Origin: Heliopora coerulea
Taxonomy: Eukaryota; Cnidaria; Anthozoa; Scleralcyonacea; Helioporidae
Direction: 5' to 3'
DNA: 64,000 bases
Assembly: GCA_030142905.1 (NCBI GenBank)
Contig: JASJOG010000003.1
Span: 1,702,001 to 1,766,000 of the forward strand
Shown: positions 10,806 to 58,600 of the stretch, piece after piece
Layout of the letters: each line of letters opens with the position of its first letter
Numbering within the stretch: the first letter of the stretch is position 1
Program-made: the position numbers and the translations under genes
The notes under the pieces: generated by a model
Database searches by the model: none
What the model saw: the letters and a program-made list of their open reading frames with translations, nothing else
Told to the model about the DNA's origin: nothing

Positions 10806-12828
10806 ATGTTTTGCTCCAATTGTGGATTAAATTTGAAGGATGGCTGCAAGTTTTGTTCCAGTTGTGGCAAAAATGTTAGTAAAACCACAACAAATGACTT
10901 GGGTTCTGATGCTTTCACAACGAGGAAGAAAAGACCTTTGTCCTTCAATGAATTTTATAAGTCGAAAAGTGAGCAACGCACGAAGAAATCCTCAAAACGT
11001 GAAGATGAACTAATCAACATCGGAATAATGAAATATGCTAATGAAGAAGTTAAACCCGTAAGAGGGAAGTCATTGCCTCTGAAAATTAAAAAGAACTCTG
11101 ATTACAACGTTGTCCATCAAGCCGCCATTAAAAAGCGGCGTGAGTATGATCGGTCGTTCAATAATAACATTCAGTGGCTTTTAGTTTATCAGGATGGGAA
11201 AATTGCGAGAACCCTTCCAGGTTCAGATGTAGAATTTACTTTGAAAGGATATAAAGATGACTGTGGTAAGACATTTGCAAGAATAACATTGTATTTGTGT
11301 CCCGCTTCTGAACACGTCCAAGACAACGCCACTGAAGAGATCAAAACTGACACAAAACCATCAGATCTTTCACCATGCAATGAAAGTTTGCATGGTCAAA
11401 ACTTGTTCAACTGCGATGATGAATATGATGACGTTGTCTACCACGAAAATCCCGAAGAGAATGTTAACTTAGATGAAGCATATTCTATCATGAAAGAATT
11501 ATTTCCCGATAAAGGAGATAACGTGATTAAACCAATTGTAGAGCAAGCGGACGGGGATGTTAATGTCGTGGCTAATTTGTTGGCAGAAACTACCACAAGC
11601 ATCTCAAATGCACCTCCTGAAGCACCCCCTCTAAATCAGCATGCTGATCAGTGTTTGGAAGTAAAGAATTTCCAGTCACTTGATGATTTCTTGCAGTTCA
11701 AGCGCCGTCATTTTGATGAATCTAGTGCTTGTAAACGGCTTCGACTAAACATAAGAAGAAGGAAAATTTGGTCTGATGTTATGGAAAAGTTAGCTTTGTT
11801 TACGAACCCTCGTAAACCAGAAGCTTGTGATGTATGTCCTCAGTTAGATATTAAATTTATTGGTGAGGAGGCGGTTGATCAAGGTGTTAGCCGTGAATTT
11901 TTTTCTTGCATTTTTGAAGCTACTTTGCAAAAGATTATGATTGGGAACAACGAAAGGAATTATCAGACCTTCTTGCATGACAGCATTGCCCTTGAAAGTG
12001 GTCACTACTATTCATATGGTGTTCTAGTTGGATTAGCATTAATTCATGGATGTCCTGGCCCACACAACTGGTGCCCAAGTTTGGCCCATTACATTCTTGA
12101 GCAAGATTGCATAGTTAATCCTAGCCATGTCCCTGACCTTACTGTGTGAGAAAAACTGATTGCTCTTAGCGTATGTACATCAATGGAAGAAATGGAAACT
12201 ACTCTGGACAATTTTCCAGAAAGGTTTGATGCGGGGTATAACAAAGTGAAGATATCATTGGAAGATCGAGATGGCATGATAAACAAGGTAGCACGTCACT
12301 TTGTCATAAGTCAATGTCATGAAGAAATTCAGCAAGTTATTGCTGGACTAAATGACGTAGGAGTCCTTCAATGTCTAAAGCAATTTCCAGATGATGCCAT
12401 CAAGCAATTGATACCTTCTGATGACGTCACTTCAGAGTCAATTTTGCAATTTCTGAATGTAGTATATTCTCCTCAGGGATCTAACCGATGTCATCTACAA
12501 CCTCTCTCATTTTTTAGAACAAGTACAAGCAGGAAATGTAAGTTGTCAAACTGTTGATTTGTCAGATGTTGATGACATTAAAAGTGTTAAGTTATCACTC
12601 AATGATATTCTTCAGTTTTTGACTGGAGCAAGACATTTTTGCTCAGTATTACAGAAGGGTGAGATTGAATTTAATCATGAGGCCCCAGAAGGCAAGAGAC
12701 TTGAAGTGAGCACATGTGCATTTAGACTTTCAATTCCTTGCAACAAACGGTACACTGAGTCTGCAGTAGCATTCATACATAACATAACAGAAGACATCAT
12801 AAGCTCTCCAGGATTTGGAAAAATATGA
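10806..12828 (+). pseudogene. HECT-domain E3 ubiquitin ligase carried by the transposon (one nonsense, one frameshift)
   Basis: Starts with a zinc-ribbon-like MFCSNCGLNLKDGCKFCSSC (residues 1-20). A conserved middle block follows (LLVYQDGK...FARITLYL, ~125-165), then a CUE-like helix segment (YSIMKELFPDKGD, ~225) and a HECT N-lobe (IKFIGEEAVDQGVSREFF, ~355). The C-lobe near 12700-12830 carries the catalytic Cys in STCAFRLSIP. HECT ligases take ubiquitin on this Cys and pass it to substrates. An in-frame TGA at 12147-12149 interrupts the N-lobe, and a one-base frame change near 12475 separates frame 1 (10806-12557) from the C-lobe frame (12559-12828). It resembles G2E3-type HECT proteins that are multicopy in some invertebrate and fish genomes. 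No introns needed. AATAAA at 13083-13088. Confidence 0.85.
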
Positions 12829-13082
12829 GTAACTGATATTAAACAGACTATAGGATATATGTATATACATGCCTGTTGGCATTATATTTTAGATGCAGCA
12901 TTTGTTAATATTCTTGTTTATACTTTTACACTGTATGTTATTGTTTAAAGTTACAATTTGTACCTTTTATACAAGTGGTACATCTACATACAAGAACTTT
13001 TTTAAAGCCTTTAAGAGAGTACTTTGAAACATTCTGATAAGCCATGGAACTATTAACACACTGTATTGTTTATTTTATTGTT

Positions 13083-13088
13083 AATAAA
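13083..13088 (+). terminator. Poly(A) signal for the HECT gene
   Basis: AATAAA 255 bp after the HECT stop codon. Minus-strand AATAAA motifs at 13067-13078 and near 13135 would serve the convergent integrase gene, so the two 3' ends overlap. Confidence 0.55.
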
Positions 13089-13223
13089 AGAGCAAAAACA
13101 AATTGAATCTGAGATGCTAATTCTATTAATAGTTTTTATTGTTGGTGATCCCTATTGTCATTTAAGGTTAATGGATAATATCAGCCATGGTTGTTGTATC
13201 TTATAATGAAGAGTGGTTGTTGC

Positions 13224-14446
13224 TTATTCATCTGAAACCTGTAGAAGCATCTGGTACAACCGTAGAGTATCCCTCCAATTCGTGGGATGACTAAAGTTGT
13301 AATTGTTCATCACATATATAAAGTAATCTTTGAAAACTGATTCATTTACCGGCTCACGGCAGTAATTTTGCATATCAGCAATCATGGTCTCATCTACTGG
13401 ACATTTAAAATTTTCAGTTGAGAGGAAGTAGAGTGCATCCGGTCGTCCTCCAATTGTTTCGTGCCTTGAATGACGTATTCTGTGTGTATTCCAGTGTTCT
13501 TTGACTTGGTTTAGGTCGATTTCCAAAACATGAGAAAAGAAGAACCAGAGACATTCCACGTGCAATTCAGACCCAGTTTCAACTATTCCACGCTCAACCA
13601 AATCTTTGAAAAATTCTTCCACCAATGTCCTTTACCCCGAGAATAGAATGACCACCAATTTTCAATTCTTTGATTTGAGGGGGAGGAACCATACCTATGA
13701 CTATTAATTCCTGAATGCTCATCGTTTGATGCTTGCCGAACGTAACACTGCATAGCTGCCATAACACCGTTCTCTGTTCCACAATCCGTTCGTAATATTT
13801 GGGGACAGGCCGTGTATTGGCTAACACATTCTAGAAAGTGATGAGCCATTATATGTGGGCCGTTGTTAGTTCTTCCAACCTTTAACCATAGAATTTTACG
13901 GCTGTACCCATCTATGCAACCATGGATTGCAAAACCAAAGGGTTTTAATTTATCGTGACCATCAACATGCCAGCACCAGTTTGGTCCTGGATTTACGTAC
14001 TGTCTTCTTCTGAACTGGTGTCGTTTACGTTGTTCTGTTCCTTCCGGGTCAACCTCTCGAAGTAACCGTTCCACCGTCGCCCTCTTTGCTTGAATGTTAT
14101 GCTTAATTCTAAGGTGGTGCCACATGCTTCTATAGCCTCTTGAACTGCCAGGGCTGCTTATTTCTTCTTCGATATACTGGCGAACTTGATTTTCGTCAGT
14201 CTCCTGGTAATCTTTTCTCCGTAACCCAAATTCACGTAGCCTGTTTTTTAACGTTCTAAGACTCATCTTGATGCCGTGTTTCTTGTGCAGGAAAAGCCGA
14301 ATTTCTTCGTACTCATAACCGAATCGAAAATAGTGGCGGATCAAGCTCTCTTCCTTCTCCGTTGGACACCCACATTCAAAGCAAAAATTGTCAGTATGGG
14401 AACAAGTTGCACCACAAACATCACAAGACTGTATTTCATCTGCCAT
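13224..14446 (-). pseudogene. DDE integrase-core transposase of the HECT transposon (one frameshift)
   Basis: ATG at 14446-14444. Residues 6-26 form a zinc ribbon (CDVCGATC...CFECGCP) like that at the start of the HECT protein. A helix-turn-helix-like region follows (YEEIRLFLHKKHGIKMSLRT), then the integrase core with WHVDGHDKL (first Asp), LRTDCGTEN (second Asp) and NQRIENWW (Glu). The second Asp and the Glu are about 40 residues apart. Family integrases of this type insert the element by DDE chemistry. The frame at 14446-13583 shifts by one base near 13620 (after GHWW) into 13625-13224, which supplies the C-terminal part (EEFFKDLVERG...) and the stop. It is convergent with the HECT gene. 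Confidence 0.87.
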
Positions 14447-14554
14447 GTAAAATTCAAAAGACGATGCTACAATATAATTAACTATCGTTATATTCGATGG
14501 GATAAGCTAGAGAATACCAGTCAAATTTTCTGTACTTTTCCGAGATGGTTGTTA

Positions 14555-14770
14555 CAGATTCGTTGTTGTGTTTTGCCGAATTTATCGTTGTGTTTTGCTC
14601 AATTTATTGTTGTGTTTTGCCGGATTTGTCGTTGTGTTTTGCTCAATTTGTTGTTGTGTTTTATTGCATTTATTGTTGTGTTTTGTTCAATTTATTGCTG
14701 CGTTTTGCCCACCTGGGCCAATAAATTTGTTGCTGTGTTTGAAAGTATTTGTTGTTGTGTTTTGCCCCTC
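14555..14770. repeat. Right subterminal repeat array
   Basis: Reverse-complement copies of the left array (GTTGTGTTTTG words at ~22-bp spacing), ending against the right terminal inverted repeat. Confidence 0.82.
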
Positions 14771-14782
14771 CGGGCCACCGTA

Positions 14783-14788
14783 GTACTG
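14783..14788. repeat. Right target-site duplication GTACTG
   Basis: Exact copy of the six bases at 10492-10497. Confidence 0.9.
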
Positions 14789-15617
14789 GCACACCAACGT
14801 GACGATGACTTTTAATATGTCTATAACATGCATACGACCTGCTGTAATTCCTTGTCGAAACCAATTTACGTCAAGTATATGACCATAAGACCTGTCTTTC
14901 GGTGAGATTCAGGGATATTTGATCATGTTGTTTTGCCTTACCATCCATACTTTTTTTCATATTCCCGCTAAAAAGTAATGTGCTGGACAGTCGGCTATTC
15001 TTACGAAAAGTGTGGATCAGGCTTAAGAAACCTAAAGTTGGATTATCTAGCTCTTCGATATATGCAGTGGCGCATACATACGAACATGGGCGTTTCCCAA
15101 AACTTATTTGGCATATTCAACTGAAAAATACACGACAAATTTGGAATAATTTGATATCAGCCCTTTAAGTTTGGTCCACGAATGGAATTTCTTTGCGCAA
15201 TTTGTTCTCATAAATGATATCGCGTGGTTTAAAAAGTAATTTGGAAGATCGGTACGAGTTTAACGCCAATTGAAGCCTTCAAATCCAGCTCTGCGCCGCA
15301 GCTTAAAAAACGAGAATAGCGCCCTCACAATGCAGGAAATACTCTTTCAGAGACCCAAGAATTCAAACATTTTCTGGGAAACATGCCCCCGGACCCCCCT
15401 AATTAGAAAGCTTTCCAGGCCCGGGCATCACAAATTCACTGGTTACGCCACTGATAAATTCCAACATGGGCACTCATGTACACACAAATGGACAAGCATG
15501 TATCGGAGTACAGATGCATACGTTATCTAGTAGTATGTATGTGTGTATGGATATATACACCCACAAGTTCATAAACCACGTATTCACCAATTTAGTCAAC
15601 TAAAAAACGCGCACACC
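14789..15617. other. STIM 3' flank with a possible hAT terminus
   Basis: Probably contains the STIM 3' UTR (minus strand), but I see no AATAAA close to the stop. CAGTGGCG at 15065 and CGCCACTG near 15447, with a C-rich tract just inside the latter, look like ends of a hAT-type MITE. No target duplication could be found. Confidence 0.4.
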
Positions 15618-52078
<36,461 letters not shown>

Positions 52079-52603
52079 ATCTTATATTAACTACCAACAG
52101 CAACAGTGATGAATAATTTTCGATATTTCATAACTTCGACTGGTTCGTGCCATAACCATTGGCTCGATAAATATTGATAGACAGATACTAAAGATAAAAA
52201 CATTGTAATGATCGGAATATGTTCGGAAACCTACGTCACATTTTGAATGAGCGTCAGGCGTTTCAAGGGGATTCACTCTTGCGCAACCATGATACAAGAT
52301 GTTATATTGTTTCATTGAGGATCTGTTCCATCAATTCGATCATATGCATATAAATATAAGAACAGTGACTTTTGCGTTTTTGGTGGTGGTGCCCTGTCCT
52401 GTGATCCCGTCTTATATTAAGCTTTGTCCATTGCTTTGTTTCACTTTGTCACTCATTGATTTACGAGAATTTACGATATTTTCCGACAAATTATTTCCGT
52501 CTGACGTCAGGTTGATATGTAGTTGGCAAAGTGGGCAGAGTGACACGTAAAGAAGAAGCAGTGGCAGTCGTGAGGTTGATTTCACAATCAAAGCAGTCGG
52601 ATA
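52079..52603. promoter_or_regulatory. Divergent STIM/SRA1 intergenic promoter region
   Basis: Only 525 bp separate the STIM start (minus) from the SRA1 start (plus), so both promoters and 5' UTRs must fit here or in upstream untranslated exons. I see no clear TATA box for either gene. GTGACACGTAAAGAAGAAGC lies about 60 bp upstream of the SRA1 ATG. Confidence 0.6.
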
Positions 52604-55600
52604 ATGATGGGACCCACCGAACCTGTTGGTATGTATGTCATAATAGAAGATACACGTTAGTATTTTGACAAAATGTTCAACTATGAAAGTTTGTAAGTTG
52701 GGCGATCACGATTCATGACTAGATATCAGTTCACCTTTACGCAAGACCTTGTCACCGGTATTTTAGGTAGTCATCGTCTTCGTTTAGGACTCACAAATAT
52801 GACTGTTACATTAATGTGAAATGAATAATCAGTATACTTCCCTGATTTTGAATAACTTTCATCCAAACAGAGTGCCAATATATTTCTATAGTAGAACAGT
52901 AAGATTACAATACGTGGATAGCGAAACGTTTCTTGTGTCAACCTCTAATAAAAATGAAGTTAGACAACTGGGGTTTTTCCCAAAAATACTAATTCAGTGA
53001 GTTCTGTAGTTTTGTGGTAAAAATGTTTCAGTTATACACCGTACTGAATGACTAAAATGAAAGTTTTCGAGCTAGAACGCAAAGTATCGTAGTAAATCTT
53101 CAACCATCCCGTTTTGTTGTTAAGTATCCGGAGGAGTGATTTCCTATAATGGTGATTCAGAACGCGGATGGAATGATCCTCCAACTTTACCATTTACTGG
53201 CGTTACTGCTTCAAAGAAACCCCCCAAACTTGACTTGAGAAAGCGTGTGTCGCACCAAGAGGCATTGACTGGTCGAAAGATAACGTCGCCATCGAATCAG
53301 AACTATTCGAACCTATATAACCAAGCTAATCAGCTTACTAATGGTAAGAAAAACTTACATTTTTTGAAAATTTGACTCATTGATAATTAAGATTCCCATT
53401 GCTTCGCTGGGCTGGGTCACTTTCTTATTTTATTTTTTTTATTTTTTTTTTGTTTTGTTTTGTGGCTGTTGTGTTCGTTTCATAGTTACAGTTCGCTGCA
53501 GCCAACCGCCCACTAAAACATAAACGTCGCTTTAGAAAGTAGGATTATGTTAACACAAGCATTATGATACTTTTAGAATGAACTAATCGAGCCTTATTGA
53601 TCACAGTCGAATCATCTTGCTCACGCAAATCACACGTCATCATAACCGTCTATAATTTGTCAAGAACCTTGTGTTGTTAATATTTGGCCATTTATGCATG
53701 ATTTACTCAAACTAATTTCGTTTTATACCTTTGTGTTGTTTTCAGTCCATTTCACCGTTTTTTAAATGTTATTTTCGGAATTTTATTTTTAAAAACTTTC
53801 AATACAGATAAAGTGTAATATTGAGAAATAAAACTAAGCTGAAGAACAAAGTGTAATTTTGTTAAGTGTTTTTACTTATGCAAGCCAGTCTGGAAAGTTG
53901 TGTTTCAGAGTTTTGAAAAAGTGCTTACATAATTCTTATCTTTTATTTTTTGGTGATTTTCATAGGCTTATCAAAGTTGACCTTGGAACAGCAACAGACT
54001 GCATTTCAACCAATTCAACCTAGTGTGTCTCCAGCCATTTCTCCATGCCACAGTCGGCATTCAAGTGGCTCATTTACACCTCCACTGGCCACTGAATGTC
54101 AAAACTTTGCTGCTGTTGCCAAAAATCCATCCCAATGTCATATTGAAAGCCCTATATCTGCATGTAGTCAACCATCTGTAGTGAATCTTCCATCTAAGCA
54201 TTATAGTATGGATATGCAGGTCCCAGAGACCACAGGCGTCATAAATACATTGACACTGCAAACAACAAGTACACCAAAAGTATCATCACCACCTTCACTG
54301 CCTTCCAAACTTGGACAACCATTATTCTCTTTTCCTAATAGTCTTAACATGCTACCAGTTTCAAGTGCCTTGGATTCAACCCATGTTCGGTCAAATCCAG
54401 ACATTTTAGTTGATACATCACAGCATACTAAGAACTCTATGGATGAAAGGCAACTTTCAGCAAACACATCACTTGTTTTTTCCAGCCAAGAGACTACACC
54501 TGTTCCACTGATTTTTACACCATCTCCAACTGGTATAAATAATTTTACTACATCATCAAATGATCCTGTAGGGAAAACAAGTCCAGTGCTCAATAAGACT
54601 TACCCGAATGGCCCAGCTTCTAGTCTTCATACATCACCATCACAAATAAATGGCAGTGGTAGAGACTCTCCTTCAGTTTTTCCAGCTCCTCCACTGCATG
54701 TGATAAACAAATCACCAACTTCAACACCAACTAGAACCCATAGTCCATGTAATACATCAAGGAGCACAACTCCTGATAAGGGATTCAGATCTACTGATGG
54801 TAGTCGGCATAACAGTGAAGACTTTGACAGCCAAGAAGCTATCAAGGTCACTTCAGAAGCTCTAGAAGAAACCATTATAAAATGTAGCAGTATATTGAAG
54901 GTATAGTACTGTGCATATTGTACATAAGTGCCAATAAAGAAAGAAATTTCTAAATTCTCTTTAATTTTATTAATTTTATCATCATAACTGCACCAAATAT
55001 ATCAGTATCTAATAATTATTTTATTAAATATCCACCAATAAAATACAAGAATAAAAATGTAACATACTGTAACAGCATAACATTACAAAAAGGTAAATCA
55101 CAGGCCAGCAGAGCAAACCATAAACTGAAACTGACTACAAACAGAAGTTCTGAAACAAAAGGAAATGCTTAAAATTTTATGGATGACAACAACTTTAATC
55201 AAAAGTTAAAAACTATACTGCTATTAATGTAAACAGTTAATCTTTCCAAGTGAATAGATTTGATGATTTTTTTCCTGAGTTTGTTATTACAGTTAACCTG
55301 GTGGGGCAAGAGTCTAAAATATTGAACATGGTATTTGAATTTAGTAAAATTATTTACATTATAATTTTACTACTTATTTGTATAATTTATGTTTGGATAC
55401 AGGTTATAATGTAGATAGTGAGATAACTGAAAATTATAAAGGCCTAACTTACATTGAAAAAGATAATCCAGAAGAACACAGAATTTCAGCAGTAAACAGT
55501 TGAGTTTGGTCAATTGCTTTTTATAATAGAGATGGCTGGAATACCAATGGTATTATTAAATCATAGCCAGTAGCACAACACCCTCCAATGTATTATAATG

Positions 55601-58600
55601 CTTTAAAACATAGTATACCATATTTCATGGCATATAAGTTGATTTTCTAGGACCCAAAATTGATCACTAAAAGTCCACCTTGACTTATGCAAAGGGTCAT
55701 AAAATTGAGTGAAATCATAGGCCAGATGTACTAGTACCAGTCCTCTGTATGTGTCAAGAAATGGACCAATCAGCTGATTGCTAGTGATTGGGCACATCAA
55801 CACGGTCAATGTATTTTATTATAAACCTCGTTCTTACAGTGTAAAGACTTTCACATGCCTCCAAAACGACAAAGATATAAAGCACGATTCATGTCTTGAA
55901 ATATATGTTTGTATCTTCAACAAAGTTGAAGGTTGTTGACTTGGCTGAAAAGTCAAACAACTCTGCTGCTGGCTGCAAGGTTGGTGTTAGCAAGAAGCTT
56001 GTTCAAGACTGGCGGAAACAATCTGACAAAATAAAAGATCTACCAAAGACAAAATGTGCCGATTCTTTGTGTAATTTTCAATATTAAAATACACTGTAAA
56101 AGATTTGCCATGTTATTAAAGTTTCGTCAAACACTATTCTGTGTTTGGTAACCATTTAATTTGAGGGACTTAACTTATACTCAGGGTATCATAAAAATTA
56201 TGATTTTTTGGTCAAGAAATAAGGGGTCGAGTTGTACACCACGAAATACAGTAACTGTATAAAGTAATAGTACTTTAAAATGTGTGTAGCCTCTTGCCCT
56301 ACAGTGTATTTATAATAGGACACCTTTAAACCATCTGTAGCTACAAAGCAACCATGTACACCTAAGCTCTTCATGTTATGTTAGCAGCAGTTGGACTTTA
56401 TGAAAAGCTTCCTTGAGTAAGGGTGAAAAATGAAACTTGAATTTTTATATTGTGCTTGTGCCCTTATATTTTTTATTTTATGTTACTGCAGAATCGGGAG
56501 GTTGAAGATGTTAAAAAGAAGCTAGAAATCATGAAGCAACAATGGCTGGATGAAAAACTATCATTACCAGTTAAAATGAGCATGAAATTGCTGGCAAAAG
56601 GTACAACTTAAAATAATTGGTAAAAAAAGAAATATATAACAACATGACCAATTTCATTAATGGCTAACTTTGGACAATTTTAAAATTGGACAATTATCCC
56701 ATTAGAGTGTCATGGTCCAAGTTGAATGGATATAGTCCGTTGCAGCTATATCCAAACTGGAGTTGCAAAGATGTGTTTGGATTTCACATCAAAATGGAAA
56801 AAGGATACTTTATGAAATTAGCACTGTGTGTTAAAAGCTACATTTACATTATAGTAACTCCCCCTATCAGGCACTTTTTATTCAAAATATTTTGTACATC
56901 AGGGCTCTTCCTCTTTATTAAGATTAGAACCTGTCTTTATTTATGCTTTTCAGATAATACAAAAAAATCCCTATTAGTGAAGTCCTTGGGTTGTATGTAG
57001 GTTAATTTATACTCTTTTTGTTGAATCACTTGTACGTTTGGTGGAATATCCTTTATCCCATTATGATTTAATATTCCAAACAGGAGCCTATAAAATGAAC
57101 TGAAGCTTACTAATATCCCAAAGCTAACCCTTGTGACTCAAATGATTACTGAATGAAGTTTGAGAATCACTGTTGTCTGAGCTACTGAAACCAATGGGGA
57201 GTGTGTTGAAAAGAACTAGTATGTCATTATCACATCAAATTTACCAGTCCCAGCCTTGGTTTTCTTTTGTGTTCTCATGAATTACTGATTTTTAGAATTA
57301 TATATTAATATATTTACAATCTTATTTGATGAAATGCTACTATTCTGTTAAAAACAAATAATAAAAAGCATTAGGAATTAATATTGCACTGCATAATTTT
57401 TCAAACGGAGATCTCAACGAGATGGAAAGCATTTTGTTTGGACCTTGGCAGAAAGTCGCCAACAAGCGATAACTGGTGATATTGGAATCCTGACCTCTGA
57501 TGTTTTTGTTTTCCATGATCATTCTGACTGTTCAAATGTTTCTTTACGATTAGTGAACGCAACAAGAATGACAGTGTAGTTGCGCATCTGGTATGCAGAA
57601 TAACTGAAATGACAGTTGAGACAGAAAAAACCCTCCATCAGAGTATGCTTTCGCTCCAAACATTAGTTTTTCATTTTGTCGCTTTTTGGCAGAGTACTAC
57701 CTTTAAACTTTTTCTATTTCGTTCAAAACTGCCGACGAAACCCTGAATTTTTCATGATATTGCCGCTGAGCCAGCAGTAATATATTTTCTTATCTTCAAA
57801 AGCCTGCAGAGGAGGAGTATACGTCAAAACAATTGCAGAATGACCCTTTCGTCTTGTTTGCTGACCAAACCAATAATAAACATCACAGCAATTCCTGTAT
57901 TGTGCGGTATGCCAATTCATGGTTTATTTCCGCGGGCATTGATACTGAGGTTAAACGATCCACTGTATGAAAAAAAAAATCATTGACCTAAACAGACCGC
58001 TATGGTAATGTTAATCGTTTGAGTTAAGGTTGCCGAACGTGCCGAATTTCGCTTTGTAAAAGTTGCCGGACATTTTCTGTGAAAGAGTATGACTAGCAAG
58101 ATTTTACCACAAAAGTTAGATTTTCTGATTATCTTGATCATCAGGTTAATAAAATTAATCGACTGCACTCTAAGCATGAAAAATTTGGGAAACTCTTGGG
58201 GTCAATTGTTCAAAGCCTGGATAGTGTATTCGCCCAACAAGTCCCAGTGAGTGAATACAACTATTTATATTCCACATGGCTCGGCTTCCTTTGTTCTTTT
58301 GGGACGAAAATATTCATTAGCCCCTATTAACTGTCTAAAAGGCTGGTGGCACTTTCTATCAGTAAACGGGGAATGCGAGACCACAAACAATGAAGGAAAA
58401 CAATGGTGTGACAATGAATTCATATTCCCCCCTAATATCCTCCCCTATTTTCCACTGTAATAGTCCCCGGGCTGCTCTTTATCTTCCCTCTAATTACAAA
58501 AAAAAAAATAAGGAACACCAAGTATCAACAATACACATTTTATTCTGAACACGTATAAAACATCTCGCACTGTAAATACAACTGAGCAGTTGCTCATATT

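Larger units (their letters stand above)
10498..14782. mobile_element. IS3EU-like DNA transposon encoding a HECT ligase and a DDE integrase
   Basis: Terminal inverted repeats start TACGGTGGCCCGGA at 10498 and mirror at 14782, continuing as GGCAAAACRCAACAA, with a perfect 6-bp target duplication GTACTG. Inside both ends are arrays of 22-bp subterminal repeats starting CAAAACAC. Two convergent genes fill the 4.3-kb interior: a HECT ubiquitin-ligase protein (+) and an integrase-core transposase (-), with opposed poly(A) signals near 13067-13140. A retrovirus-like DDE integrase, a TA-start/TA-end terminus and a 6-bp duplication fit the IS3EU superfamily as I know it; that assignment is from memory. 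Each gene has only one or two disabling changes, so insertion is fairly recent. Confidence 0.88.

Noticed and set aside
53950..53965. ATG at 53950 as start of a 318-residue single-exon gene
   Set aside because: Codons before 53966 are intronic. The frame is SRA1 exon 3 entered from a splice acceptor, with phases matching exon 2.
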